Source of the DNA: Flavobacteriales bacterium
Lineage (GTDB): Bacteria > Bacteroidota > Bacteroidia > Flavobacteriales > JASBRU01
NCBI GenBank assembly: GCA_030149285.1
Contig: JASBRU010000004.1
Coordinates: 278,063-342,062 of the forward strand
DNA length: 64,000 nucleotides
Reading direction: 5' to 3'
Shown in pieces: positions 26,700 to 34,776 of the stretch. The notes under the pieces were generated by a model. That model did not search any database. It had not been told where the DNA came from and worked only from the letters and a program-made list of their open reading frames with translations. The first letter of the stretch is position 1. Each line of letters opens with the position of its first letter. The translations under genes and the position numbers were made by a program.

Positions 26700-27292
26700 A
26701 AACTATAACAAAGTTCTTAACGCTAATTTTTATAACAGCATCTATTACAGCATTTTCTCAAGAGTATAAAAAAAATATTGAGAAAGAGTTTTCAGCATAT
26801 TTACAATTAATATTGAATGGAGATTTTGAACAGTCTACGGAGTATATTATGGAAGAGATGTTCGAATATATTCCAAAAGAAACATTGGTTTCATTAATGG
26901 AGTCTATGCTAAATGACCCTGACATTAAAATGTCAATTAAAGACTCTAAAGTTATAGAGATAAATGATTCTAAAGAAATTGAAGGGAAGCATTATGCGAT
27001 ACTCATATATTCCAATTTAATGACAATGGAATTAGTGAAACAAGAAGATGAAACAGAGGAGGAGTATTCTTCTAGGGTTGACTTAACTATATCTTCTTTG
27101 AAAATTACTTTTGGCCCAGAAAATGTAACCTATAGTGGAGAAGGACCTATAGAAATTTATGCTAGAAAAAGAGCTTGTGCAGTTTCTCTTAATGGCGAAA
27201 GCCAATGGAAGTTTATTACTATACAGGAGAAACAAAGGTTTCTCTTAGAAAAAATATTACCAAAAGAATTAATAGAAGAGTTGTTCTGGTAA
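26696..27292 (+). CDS. Exported protein of unknown function, tandem paralog 2
   Basis: A 198-aa protein with a signal peptide cut near TAFSQ, homologous over its whole length to the preceding gene product. The ATG overlaps the preceding stop by four bases, so the pair is translationally coupled. The conserved end (FERILPKTIV against LEKILPKELI-like) shows that the duplication is old enough for substantial drift. The role is unknown. The size and alpha/beta pattern recall small periplasmic domains, but I cannot assign one. Confidence 0.7.
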   Translation: MKTITKFLTLIFITASITAFSQEYKKNIEKEFSAYLQLILNGDFEQSTEYIMEEMFEYIPKETLVSLMESMLNDPDIKMSIKDSKVIEINDSKEIEGKHYAILIYSNLMTMELVKQEDETEEEYSSRVDLTISSLKITFGPENVTYSGEGPIEIYARKRACAVSLNGESQWKFITIQEKQRFLLEKILPKELIEELFW

Positions 27293-27304
27293 CAACATAG
27301 CCTT

Positions 27305-27826
27305 ATGAAATTTATATACAGACTTACAAAAGAAGACTTACTGGTACATCTTTTATACAAGAATAGAAGTTTAAGAAAGAAGCTTCCAGCTAGAAGTGTT
27401 ACTATAATCTTAATCTTGTTTCTTTTATCAATGGATAGATATAAAAAGGATGGATTTGATGGGGCAATCGTACTAATATCAATAACTACAATAGTCTTTA
27501 TCTATTACTCGTTTTTTATAAAATATGTATATAGATATTTATATAAAGTACATATTGACAAAAAGTTAGCCCGAAAAGCTGATAAAGAAATAGTATTTCA
27601 AATAGAAGGAGAATATCTTTACCTAAAAGACAATATTAGTGAATGTAAATTACTTTTGTCAGCAGTTGAGGAGGTACATGAAATAGGTAAGTATTTCTTT
27701 TTAGAAACCTCACACGCGGATAGCATTGTAATCCCTAAAAGAGCCATAGAGAATAATAGCACATTTAAACTATTCTTAAGAAACCTAGATGTTGAGTATA
27801 ATGAAAACCTAAAATGGAAGTGGTAG
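27305..27826 (+). CDS. Membrane protein with YcxB-like C-terminal domain
   Basis: A 173-aa protein with two membrane helices (about residues 30-45 and 54-78) flanked by basic residues, followed by a soluble domain. Its pattern (SECKLLLSAVEEVHEIGKYFFLETSHADSIVIPKRAI) resembles the YcxB-like domain of small bacterial membrane proteins. The function of that domain is not known to me. It follows the paralog pair by 12 bp and ends 24 bp before repeat copy 3. Confidence 0.68.
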   Translation: MKFIYRLTKEDLLVHLLYKNRSLRKKLPARSVTIILILFLLSMDRYKKDGFDGAIVLISITTIVFIYYSFFIKYVYRYLYKVHIDKKLARKADKEIVFQIEGEYLYLKDNISECKLLLSAVEEVHEIGKYFFLETSHADSIVIPKRAIENNSTFKLFLRNLDVEYNENLKWKW

Positions 27827-28227
27827 GTTAATTTTTTATTCTCTTCCTTTCCTTTTGCCTTGATGCAAAAGGAACAAAAAATCAAGAAGTGTTTGAGGAA
27901 ATTTTTGCTTTGCAGCAAAACCGCTGCTAAATCTTACCGTTCCATGCCCTGCCTCCCTTTGGTCGGCGCAATTCCACTTGATTTACAGCTATTTCTGGAA
28001 ACACTTCATTCTATTTGCCTTCTTTGAAGGCAACAAAGTGGCATCTTAAAATTCACGTAAAGAAAAACAAGTTTTTAAGCGTATAGAAACAAAAGCTGTT
28101 TGAGCCGTAGGCGAGTTCTTTTGTTTTAGCGTAAAACGCAGTTTTTTAGTGGATTTTGAGCGGCCTTGAATTTTTGGTTCGTTTTGTTTCAAGACAAAAT
28201 GAACAGGAAAGAGATATTTTAATTACA
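27827..28227. other. Intergenic between convergent genes, almost filled by repeat copy 3
   Basis: 24 bp on the left and 21 bp on the right flank the repeat. I see no gene here and no separate terminator. Confidence 0.7.
27851..28206 (-). repeat. Dispersed intergenic repeat, copy 3 (356 bp, inverted relative to copy 2)
   Basis: It has the same length as copy 2 and the same palindromic inverted ends (left CCTTTTGCCTTGATGCAAAA, right TTTTGTTTCAAGACAAAATG), but the interior runs in the opposite direction. The stem-loop is bounded by AAACAAAAG (28087-28095) and CTTTTGTTT (28118-28126). Like copy 2 it lies between the 3' ends of convergent genes. Confidence 0.9.
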
Positions 28228-28629
28228 CTAAGCATATTTCAAGCAAAGCCTCAAGTCTTTAGCGCCCTTCAATAACATTCTTTCGATACTACCATTAGAC
28301 TCAAATTTTGAAAAAAGGACATCATTTTCATTAAAGTCATCTACAGCTAATTTTTCAGATATTAATGGAGTAAGCTCATTAATTCTGATGCTTTTTGTCG
28401 CCTTTCCATGTAAAGCTTCCCAGAAATTTTTAGGCTTATATATTGTAATCAGGAAATAATCCTCAATGTTTTCATAAGAGATTGATATTTTTAACCTCTT
28501 ACCTTTAAACTCAATATTGTAAAAGGCATTGCCTGCATTGTATTCCTTACTAACTTTTAGGCTAAACTCTGATTGTAAAAAAGAATAGTATTCCTTTACG
28601 GCACTTATATACTTTACTTTTTCAATCAT
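28228..28629 (-). CDS. Hypothetical cytoplasmic protein
   Basis: A 133-aa protein without signal peptide or membrane helix, mixed alpha/beta, with no motif I recognise. It lies 11 bp downstream of trpS on the same strand and may be read with it. Base composition is more AT-rich than trpS, like other accessory genes here. Its stop codon lies 21 bp from repeat copy 3. Confidence 0.6.
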   Translation of the reverse strand: MIEKVKYISAVKEYYSFLQSEFSLKVSKEYNAGNAFYNIEFKGKRLKISISYENIEDYFLITIYKPKNFWEALHGKATKSIRINELTPLISEKLAVDDFNENDVLFSKFESNGSIERMLLKGAKDLRLCLKYA

Positions 28630-28640
28630 TTTAAGAAAAG

Positions 28641-29609
28641 TTAATACCCCAATTTAGCCCTTACCCTAGCCAATACCTCTTTTGCTACAACCTTAGCTTT
28701 AGCAGCTCCCTTAGCAAGTTCTGCATCCAATTCGGGCAGGTTGTCCATGTAGTAGTTAAACTTCTCGCGTTCGGCTTTAAAGTTCTCTAAAATTAGCTCG
28801 TATAATGCCTGTTTTGCATGCCCATAACCATAGTTTCCGCCCAAATAGTTTTGACGCAGAACTTCAGTTTGCTCCGGGGTAGCTAGCAATTTGTATAAAG
28901 CAAATACATTATCGGTATCAGGGTCTTTAGGCTCTTCAAGTGGAGTACTATCAGTAACAATACCCATTACCTGTTTGCGCAATTGCTTTTCGGGTAAAAA
29001 TATATCTATAAAGTTGTTGTAAGACTTACTCATCTTTTGCCCATCGGTACCCGGTACAATCATTACGTTTTCATCAATCTTAGCTTCAGGTATCACCAAG
29101 GTTTCGCCGTACTTGTAGTTTAGCGAACTAGCAATATCACGGGTCATTTCTAAATGCTGAATCTGATCTTTACCCACCGGCACAAAATTGGCATCGTACA
29201 ATAAAATATCTGATGCCATTAATACTGGGTAAGTAAACAAACCTGCATTTACATCTGCCAATCGGCTAGATTTATCTTTAAACGAATGTGCATTCGTTAG
29301 CATTGGGTAGGGTGTCATGCAGTTTAGGTACCAAGTCAACTCGGTTACCTCTGTTACATCAGATTGACGATAGAAAGTGTTTTTATCGGTATCAAAACCA
29401 AAAGCAAGCCAAGCTGCAGCTACAGAGTATGTATTGCTTTTCAATAACTCTGCATCTCTTATGGTGGTTAAAGAGTGTAAGTCTGCGATAAAAAAGAAAG
29501 AGTCGTTCGCTGCTTCTTGAGATAATTTGATGGCGGGTTTGATAGCGCCTAAAATATTACCCAAATGCGGACGACCTGTACTTTGAATGCCTGTTAAAAT
29601 TCTTGCCAT
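28641..29609 (-). CDS. trpS: Tryptophanyl-tRNA synthetase
   Basis: A 322-aa class I synthetase. The HIGH-equivalent is HLGN at residues 15-18 (STGRPHLGN) and KMSKS is at 192-196, with normal bacterial length. VGKDQIQHLEMTRDIA and GLFTYPVLMASDIL are typical of TrpRS. It is divergent from the acyltransferase gene, and the intervening 76 bp must hold both promoters. Confidence 0.97.
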   Translation of the reverse strand: MARILTGIQSTGRPHLGNILGAIKPAIKLSQEAANDSFFFIADLHSLTTIRDAELLKSNTYSVAAAWLAFGFDTDKNTFYRQSDVTEVTELTWYLNCMTPYPMLTNAHSFKDKSSRLADVNAGLFTYPVLMASDILLYDANFVPVGKDQIQHLEMTRDIASSLNYKYGETLVIPEAKIDENVMIVPGTDGQKMSKSYNNFIDIFLPEKQLRKQVMGIVTDSTPLEEPKDPDTDNVFALYKLLATPEQTEVLRQNYLGGNYGYGHAKQALYELILENFKAEREKFNYYMDNLPELDAELAKGAAKAKVVAKEVLARVRAKLGY

Positions 29610-29652
29610 TGTATTATTTGTTTACTCCGTAAAAGTAGAAAATTGGTAGCAA

Positions 29653-29680
29653 TTGTGTAAACCTAAATTATTTACATTTG
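29653..29680 (+). promoter_or_regulatory. Promoter of the plsC-gatC pair
   Basis: TTG (29653-29655), 17 nt, TACATTTG (29673-29680). The -7 box ends 5 nt before the GTG chosen as the plsC start. This excludes the in-frame TTG at 29653 as a start codon, because that triplet is the -33 box itself. Confidence 0.6.
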
Positions 29681-29685
29681 CGATT

Positions 29686-30432
29686 GTGAAAATAATAGGG
29701 AAAACACTTATTTTACTTTGGAAGTTTTGGTTTTTGCTTACAGCATTAATCACAATACTTATACTCCTGCCTTTTCTCATTATTTTTTCTGTGAGTCCTA
29801 AAACCTTTAAGCAGTTTTTTGTTTGCGAGCGTATTTGGGCAAAGGCAATGTTGTTTTTAAACGGCTTTCCATATAAAGTAGAGTACGAGGCTCCTATAGA
29901 AAAAGGCAAAAAATATATTTATTGCGCCAATCATTCTTCCTTAATAGATATACCATTAACGCTGGCCATTATACCCAATCCGTTTTTATTTATTGGTAAA
30001 GTAGAGTTGGCAAAATACCCGCTATTTGGCTATTTTTATAAACGCACTAATATTTTGGTAGACAGGAGCAGTATAAAAAGTAGGCAAAAGGTATATGAAG
30101 ATGCCAAAGTAAAAATTGATGAAGGCTACGGAATATGTATTTACCCTGAGGGAGGTATACCCAGAGGCTTACCGAAATTAGGGAACTTTAAAATGGGTGC
30201 CTTTAAGTTGGCAATAGAAAAACAGATTCCAATAATTCCGATTACCTTTGCAGACAACCGTAGGTTATACCCTGCCGAGCTGTTTTTTAAAGGCAAACCG
30301 GGTTTACTGAGAGTAACCATTCATAAACCCTTAGAAGTTGAGGGGCTGACACTTTCAGATCAGCACAGACTAAAAGAGGAGTGTTATGATATTATGGATA
30401 AACGTTTAACCGAATATGGCGTAAACGCATGA
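29686..30432 (+). CDS. plsC: 1-acyl-sn-glycerol-3-phosphate acyltransferase
   Basis: A 248-aa membrane-bound enzyme that makes phosphatidic acid from lysophosphatidic acid. An N-terminal hydrophobic helix (residues about 8-34) is followed by the HX4D motif NHSSLID (H83, D88) and the substrate motif YPEGG (153-157). The longer frame from TTG at 29653 starts on the -33 promoter box. The GTG at 29686, five bases after the -7 box, is therefore the better start, and the mRNA is probably nearly leaderless. The gatC ATG overlaps the stop (ATGA). Confidence 0.88.
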   Translation: MKIIGKTLILLWKFWFLLTALITILILLPFLIIFSVSPKTFKQFFVCERIWAKAMLFLNGFPYKVEYEAPIEKGKKYIYCANHSSLIDIPLTLAIIPNPFLFIGKVELAKYPLFGYFYKRTNILVDRSSIKSRQKVYEDAKVKIDEGYGICIYPEGGIPRGLPKLGNFKMGAFKLAIEKQIPIIPITFADNRRLYPAELFFKGKPGLLRVTIHKPLEVEGLTLSDQHRLKEECYDIMDKRLTEYGVNA

Positions 30433-30725
30433 AAATAGATAAAAAAGATTTTGATAAACTGGCACACCTTGCCAGACTAGAGTTTACTGATGAAGCCAGA
30501 GAAACCATGTTGAATGATATGGAAAAGATTGTAGGCTTTATAGATAAGATAAACGAGTTAGACCTAGAGGGTGTAGAGCCTTTGGTGTATGTAAACGAAG
30601 GCGAAAATGTATTGCGAGAAGATATAATGCGCCACGATATTACACAGCAAGAAGCCCTGAAAAATGCCCCACAAAAAGATACCGACTACATAAAAGTGCC
30701 TACTGTACTGACTAACAAGAAGTAG
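30429..30725 (+). CDS. gatC: Asp/Glu-tRNA amidotransferase subunit C
   Basis: A 98-aa small subunit of the GatCAB complex, which converts misacylated Glu-tRNA-Gln or Asp-tRNA-Asn. The family pattern is clear: LAHLARLEFTDEA near the start, MEKIVGFIDKINELDLEGVEPL in the middle and LREDI with ALKNAP near the end. It overlaps plsC by four bases. gatA and gatB are not in the window, so the complex is encoded at several loci. Confidence 0.93.
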   Translation: MKIDKKDFDKLAHLARLEFTDEARETMLNDMEKIVGFIDKINELDLEGVEPLVYVNEGENVLREDIMRHDITQQEALKNAPQKDTDYIKVPTVLTNKK

Positions 30726-30783
30726 TTTATTAAAAAGTGTGCTATGAAGTTGTTTAAAAACCTATTTAATTTAGTTTAGCAAA

Positions 30784-32205
30784 ATGGTTTTTAGCTCCAG
30801 TATATTTTTATTGTATTTCTTGCCCATATTTCTGCTAGTATACAACCTAGTTGGCAGAAAGCTTAAAAACTATGTGTTGCTTGCTGCCAGTGTGTTTTTT
30901 TACGCATGGGGCGCACCCAAATTTGTATTTGTAATTATTGCCTCTACCATTATAGATTTTTATGTGGTAAAAAAACTACATCAATCAGAGGCTGAGAAAA
31001 CCCGAAAACAACTCTTATTACTATCCATTACGCTCAACTTAGGCTTGTTGGTGTTTTTCAAGTACTCCAACTTTTTTGTTGAGAATGTAAATAGCTTATT
31101 ACAATCTTTTGGAGTAAAAGAAATTCCTTGGCTCAAAGTGGCTTTACCTATAGGTATATCCTTTTACACGTTCCAAACGCTTACGTATGCCATAGATATT
31201 TACCGAAGAGAATCGGTACCACTTAAAAAATTGACGGATTACCTTTTGTATATCCTGTCTTTTCCGCAAATGATTGCCGGCCCTATTGTACGATTCAATT
31301 CTGTAGCCAAGCAAATTACCTCTCGTGTAGAAACGGATAACGATAGGTTATTGGGCTTTTACAGGTTTTGTATTGGTTTGGCCAAAAAAGTGCTGATTGC
31401 CAATGTAATGGGTGAGCAGGCGGATGTGTACATGAATGGCAATTTTCAGGATTTAGAAATGGCGCAAGCATGGGTAGGTATTATTGCCTATACCTTCCAA
31501 ATTTACTTCGACTTCTCCGGTTATTCTGATATGGCCATTGGTTTAGGTAAAATGATGGGCTTTACTTTCCCGGAGAACTTCAACTCGCCGTATACCTCTA
31601 AAAACATATCGGAGTTTTGGCGTAGGTGGCACATCACTCTTGGAGGTTTTATGAGAGACTATTTATACATTCCTTTAGGTGGTAATAGAGTAAGTAGTAA
31701 AGGTAGGTTGTACTTTAACCTATGGTTGGTATTTTTCTTATCGGGCTTGTGGCATGGTGCCTCATGGAACTTTGTATTATGGGGAGTATATCATGGTTTC
31801 TTCTTAATTTTAGATAGGCTATTCTTGGTAAAAGTATTTAAGAAGCTAGGCAATGTACCAAGTGTAATATTTACCTTCTTTTTAGTGGTTATTGGTTGGG
31901 TTATTTTCAGGATAGAAGATGTAACTCAAATACCAATATATATATCTAAGTTATTTGATTTTTCTACTATTCAAGCGCCAAAAACAATACCTGCCTTTTA
32001 CAAAGTGGGTATTGTAGCCGCTATCTTCTCGTTTATTACACTTAGCAAGTGGGGTAAAAAGCTAGAGCAGTTTATTTTTCATAACGAGGAATACAAATGG
32101 TATACACATGCCTTACTAGCATTAATGTCTATATTATTCTTAATTGTGTCTATCAGTTCAGTATCATCATCTGGCTTTAATCCGTTTATTTATTTTAGGT
32201 TTTAA
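30784..32205 (+). CDS. MBOAT-family O-acyltransferase (AlgI/DltB-like)
   Basis: A 473-aa inner-membrane protein with about eleven helices. The conserved MBOAT histidines are H283 (EFWRRWHITLGGFMRDY) and H324 (LSGLWHGASWNF). AlgI-type proteins pass acetyl or acyl groups across the membrane to a periplasmic SGNH transferase. The two following genes encode such proteins, and the first begins directly at this gene's stop. The polymer or lipid that is modified is not encoded nearby, so the target is unknown. Confidence 0.93.
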   Translation: MVFSSSIFLLYFLPIFLLVYNLVGRKLKNYVLLAASVFFYAWGAPKFVFVIIASTIIDFYVVKKLHQSEAEKTRKQLLLLSITLNLGLLVFFKYSNFFVENVNSLLQSFGVKEIPWLKVALPIGISFYTFQTLTYAIDIYRRESVPLKKLTDYLLYILSFPQMIAGPIVRFNSVAKQITSRVETDNDRLLGFYRFCIGLAKKVLIANVMGEQADVYMNGNFQDLEMAQAWVGIIAYTFQIYFDFSGYSDMAIGLGKMMGFTFPENFNSPYTSKNISEFWRRWHITLGGFMRDYLYIPLGGNRVSSKGRLYFNLWLVFFLSGLWHGASWNFVLWGVYHGFFLILDRLFLVKVFKKLGNVPSVIFTFFLVVIGWVIFRIEDVTQIPIYISKLFDFSTIQAPKTIPAFYKVGIVAAIFSFITLSKWGKKLEQFIFHNEEYKWYTHALLALMSILFLIVSISSVSSSGFNPFIYFRF

Positions 32206-33393
32206 ATGAAATGGAAAAAGCCCACATACAAGCGCATTTTATTTTACGTTCTGCTTCTATTGCTTTTTTTGCCTATTCTTCAAAAGCAGTTTAAAATATT
32301 TAAGCCCAAACCCCTAAAGGGTTATATAGAAAAAATGGAGCCCGCTGAGCTTACCGATAGTACTTGGTTTAGCGGAGAATATCAAGCTCATCAGCAAAAG
32401 TATATTGAGGAAAACATTGGTTTAAAGCCACTTTTTGTTAGGATTAATAACCAAAGAGAATACTCCTTTTTTAATGACTCCAGAATATGGGATATCGTAA
32501 TAGGTAAAGAGGGTTTTATTTACACAAGAGGTTATGTAGATGCCTATTATGGTAATGATACCATTAGCAGAGATAGTATTTTTACAAAAGTAAAAATGCT
32601 AGATATGATTAGCGATACCTTGCGTAAAAAAGGCACAGAACTTATAGTTATGATTGCCCCAGGCAAAGGGAGCTATTACCCGGAATATTTACCGGACGAG
32701 TTTATACCAACTGAATGGGAGCCAATGCCTAATTACAGAAATTATGTTGAAGCATTAAATGGTACAGATATTAATTTTTTAGACTTTAACAGATGGTTTA
32801 GAGAGATGAAAGATACTGCTAAGTATCCCTTATACCCGAAAACAGGGGTGCATTGGAGTACTTTTGGAGAGTTTAGGGCATTAGACTCATTGGTGAACTA
32901 TATATCTTATATAAACAATTGCAATGGCCCCGACTTTAGGCTGAATGAAGACGGTATAGGCTATGGCAAAAAAGTAAATGAAGGAGATCAGGACGCAGAG
33001 TATACCATGAATTTGATTTTTGATATACCCGATTTTAAGATGGCTTATCCGGGTTTTTATTATGCAAAAGATAGTACTACCTGTATACCTAAAATGCTTA
33101 CAATTTCTGATAGTTACTTTACAGGGATATTCTATTACTACAGGTTTTTGAGTGAAGGCTTTGACGATGCTGATTTTTGGTACTACTTTGATGAAATACA
33201 TACGCTAGAACAAAATGATACGGTAAGTGTAGCGGAATTAGACTTGATACCCGAAATAGAGAAAAATGATGCCATTATACTATTATGTACAGATGGTAAT
33301 CTAAACCGCCTAGGCTTTGGTTTTGTAGAGCGAGCCTACAAAGAGTATTTTCTGAACGATAACTCTACTGAAACTAGTACAGGAGGTGAATGA
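32206..33393 (+). CDS. AlgJ/AlgX-like SGNH (DHHW) acyltransferase, paralog 1
   Basis: A 395-aa protein anchored by one N-terminal helix (residues about 9-26), with the rest periplasmic. The SGNH-like motifs are GVHWS (214-218), carrying the His of the expected catalytic set, and SDSYF (301-305), carrying the Ser, as in AlgJ/AlgX (DHHW family). It starts directly after the MBOAT stop codon. Partner: the MBOAT would deliver acyl groups to this enzyme for attachment to a surface glycan. It has a full-length paralog next door, and its last codons contain a canonical Shine-Dalgarno for that gene. Confidence 0.85.
   Translation: MKWKKPTYKRILFYVLLLLLFLPILQKQFKIFKPKPLKGYIEKMEPAELTDSTWFSGEYQAHQQKYIEENIGLKPLFVRINNQREYSFFNDSRIWDIVIGKEGFIYTRGYVDAYYGNDTISRDSIFTKVKMLDMISDTLRKKGTELIVMIAPGKGSYYPEYLPDEFIPTEWEPMPNYRNYVEALNGTDINFLDFNRWFREMKDTAKYPLYPKTGVHWSTFGEFRALDSLVNYISYINNCNGPDFRLNEDGIGYGKKVNEGDQDAEYTMNLIFDIPDFKMAYPGFYYAKDSTTCIPKMLTISDSYFTGIFYYYRFLSEGFDDADFWYYFDEIHTLEQNDTVSVAELDLIPEIEKNDAIILLCTDGNLNRLGFGFVERAYKEYFLNDNSTETSTGGE
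33381..33386 (+). promoter_or_regulatory. Canonical Shine-Dalgarno sequence (AGGAGG)
   Basis: AGGAGG lies 6 nt before the ATG at 33393 and 3 nt before an ATG at 33390. Such strong SD sites are unusual in Bacteroidota, and its spacing favours the second ATG. Confidence 0.55.
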
Positions 33394-34529
33394 TGAAAAA
33401 ATGGTATTCTAAATTACTGTTTTACCTCTTGCTACTATTGCTGTTTGTTCCTCTTATTCAACAACAGTTTCATTTTTCAAGAGAAAAACCACTGAAGGGT
33501 TATTTTGAGAAAATGGAAGCAGATACCCTTACATTAAAGGGATGGTTTAGTGGGGAATATCAGAATAATCAACAAGCTTATACCGAAGAGAACATTGGTT
33601 TTAAAGCCTCTTTTGTTAGGATTAATAATCAAATAGATTTTTCTTTATATCAAGATCTAAATGCAGAGAATGTAATTAGGGGTAAGAATGGGTTTTTTCA
33701 TGGGGGAGACTATATAAGGGCATATACAGGAGAAGATTTTCTTGGTGAAAGCCATATCATCAACAAAGTTGAAAAACTGAAAATGATAAGTGATACATTA
33801 TCTAAAAAAGGGATAGATATTATTGTGGTTTTTGCTCCCGGTAAGGCACACTTTATGCCAGAAACCATACCAGAGGAGTATTTAAAGAACAAGGGAGACT
33901 CTACTAACTATGAATATTACGCCAAAGAGATTCATAAAAAAGGGCTTAATTTTTTAGATCTTCAAAAACTGTTTACAGATATGAAGGATACCATTAAGCA
34001 TCCTTTATACCCAAAGGGAGGTTATCATTGGAGTAAGTATGGAGAGATTTTGGCTGCCGATACGATGTTTAAGTTTATTGCTAAGGTTACAGACATCAAT
34101 ATGCCGTTAATTGATATTAAAGACTTTTATGTACCTGGTAAACCACAAAGCAGTGATGATGAAATTGAAGAGGCTTTAAACCTATTTTTTGAATTACCAC
34201 ACCTCCCACTAGCTTACCCAAATTTTACGTACAAAACAGATAGCTCTACTATTAAACCGAATGTGCTATTTGTTTCTGATAGCTATTATTGGGGTCTGTT
34301 TAACTACGGTATGTCTAGCATGATACTAAATGATAGTGAGTTTTGGTATTACAATAATGAGGTACACCCGCATAGGGCAGATGGCACTACGATGGTAAGC
34401 GATTTAGATTTGATTCCGGAAATTGAAAAAAATGACGCCATTGTTATAATGTCTACAGATGCCAACCTACGAATATTTGCATATCATTTTATAGATAGGG
34501 TATATGATGCCTATTTTGTAAAAGAATAA
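33393..34529 (+). CDS. AlgJ/AlgX-like SGNH (DHHW) acyltransferase, paralog 2
   Basis: A 378-aa protein homologous end to end to the preceding one: KPLKGYFEKME against KPLKGYIEKME, GWFSGEYQNNQQAYTEENIGF, GGYHWSKYG and VSDSYYWG. One N-terminal membrane helix leads into a periplasmic SGNH domain. The His (in YHWS) and Ser (in SDSYY) of the catalytic set are present, so both copies look active. Two ATGs are adjacent, and the second (33393) has the better spacing from AGGAGG. Two transferases with one MBOAT suggest two acceptors or two positions on one polymer. Confidence 0.85.
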   Translation: MKKWYSKLLFYLLLLLLFVPLIQQQFHFSREKPLKGYFEKMEADTLTLKGWFSGEYQNNQQAYTEENIGFKASFVRINNQIDFSLYQDLNAENVIRGKNGFFHGGDYIRAYTGEDFLGESHIINKVEKLKMISDTLSKKGIDIIVVFAPGKAHFMPETIPEEYLKNKGDSTNYEYYAKEIHKKGLNFLDLQKLFTDMKDTIKHPLYPKGGYHWSKYGEILAADTMFKFIAKVTDINMPLIDIKDFYVPGKPQSSDDEIEEALNLFFELPHLPLAYPNFTYKTDSSTIKPNVLFVSDSYYWGLFNYGMSSMILNDSEFWYYNNEVHPHRADGTTMVSDLDLIPEIEKNDAIVIMSTDANLRIFAYHFIDRVYDAYFVKE

Positions 34530-34547
34530 ATCGGTTTAAAATTTTAT

Positions 34548-34555
34548 TACATTTG
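34548..34555 (+). promoter_or_regulatory. -7 box driving the cobalamin riboswitch operon
   Basis: TACATTTG lies 19 bp after the stop of the acyltransferase gene. The predicted transcript start near 34561 leaves the full aptamer in the leader. Confidence 0.5.
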
Positions 34556-34569
34556 CCCTGCAATGGTTC

Positions 34570-34735
34570 TTCATTATCATTTCGGTTTTGAAGATGAAAA
34601 GGGAATCAGGTGAAACTCCTGTACTGTTCCCGCAGCTGTAAGCGCAATCATTGCTTTGGCAATACCCTAGCCACTGCCTATTTAGGTGGGAAGGCAGCCA
34701 AAGCATAGCACGAGTCAGAAGACCTGCCACTGCAA
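34570..34735 (+). promoter_or_regulatory. Cobalamin (B12) riboswitch
   Basis: The conserved blocks of the class appear in order: AAAAGGGAATCAGGTGAAA (34597-34615), CTGTACTGTTCCCGCAGCTG (34619-34638), GCCACTG (34670-34676) and the B12 box CGAGTCAGAAGACCTGCC (34711-34728). The aptamer binds adenosyl- or other cobalamins and usually turns expression off. It lies entirely in the leader of the TonB-dependent receptor gene, which fixes that gene's role as vitamin B12 uptake. Confidence 0.95.
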
Positions 34736-34742
34736 AATAAGT

Positions 34743-34771
34743 TTGATGACCTTCGGGATAAAGGCAATCAA
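34743..34771 (+). promoter_or_regulatory. Hairpin before the receptor start, likely expression platform
   Basis: TTGATGACCTT, 7 nt, AAGGCAATCAA pairs at 9 of 11 positions and ends 5 nt before the ATG at 34777. There is no T run, so control is probably at translation initiation. Confidence 0.5.
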
Positions 34772-34776
34772 CACAA

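Noticed and set aside
32206..34529. The two SGNH genes as fragments of one gene split by a frameshift
   Set aside because: They align with each other end to end, and each has its own membrane anchor and catalytic motifs.
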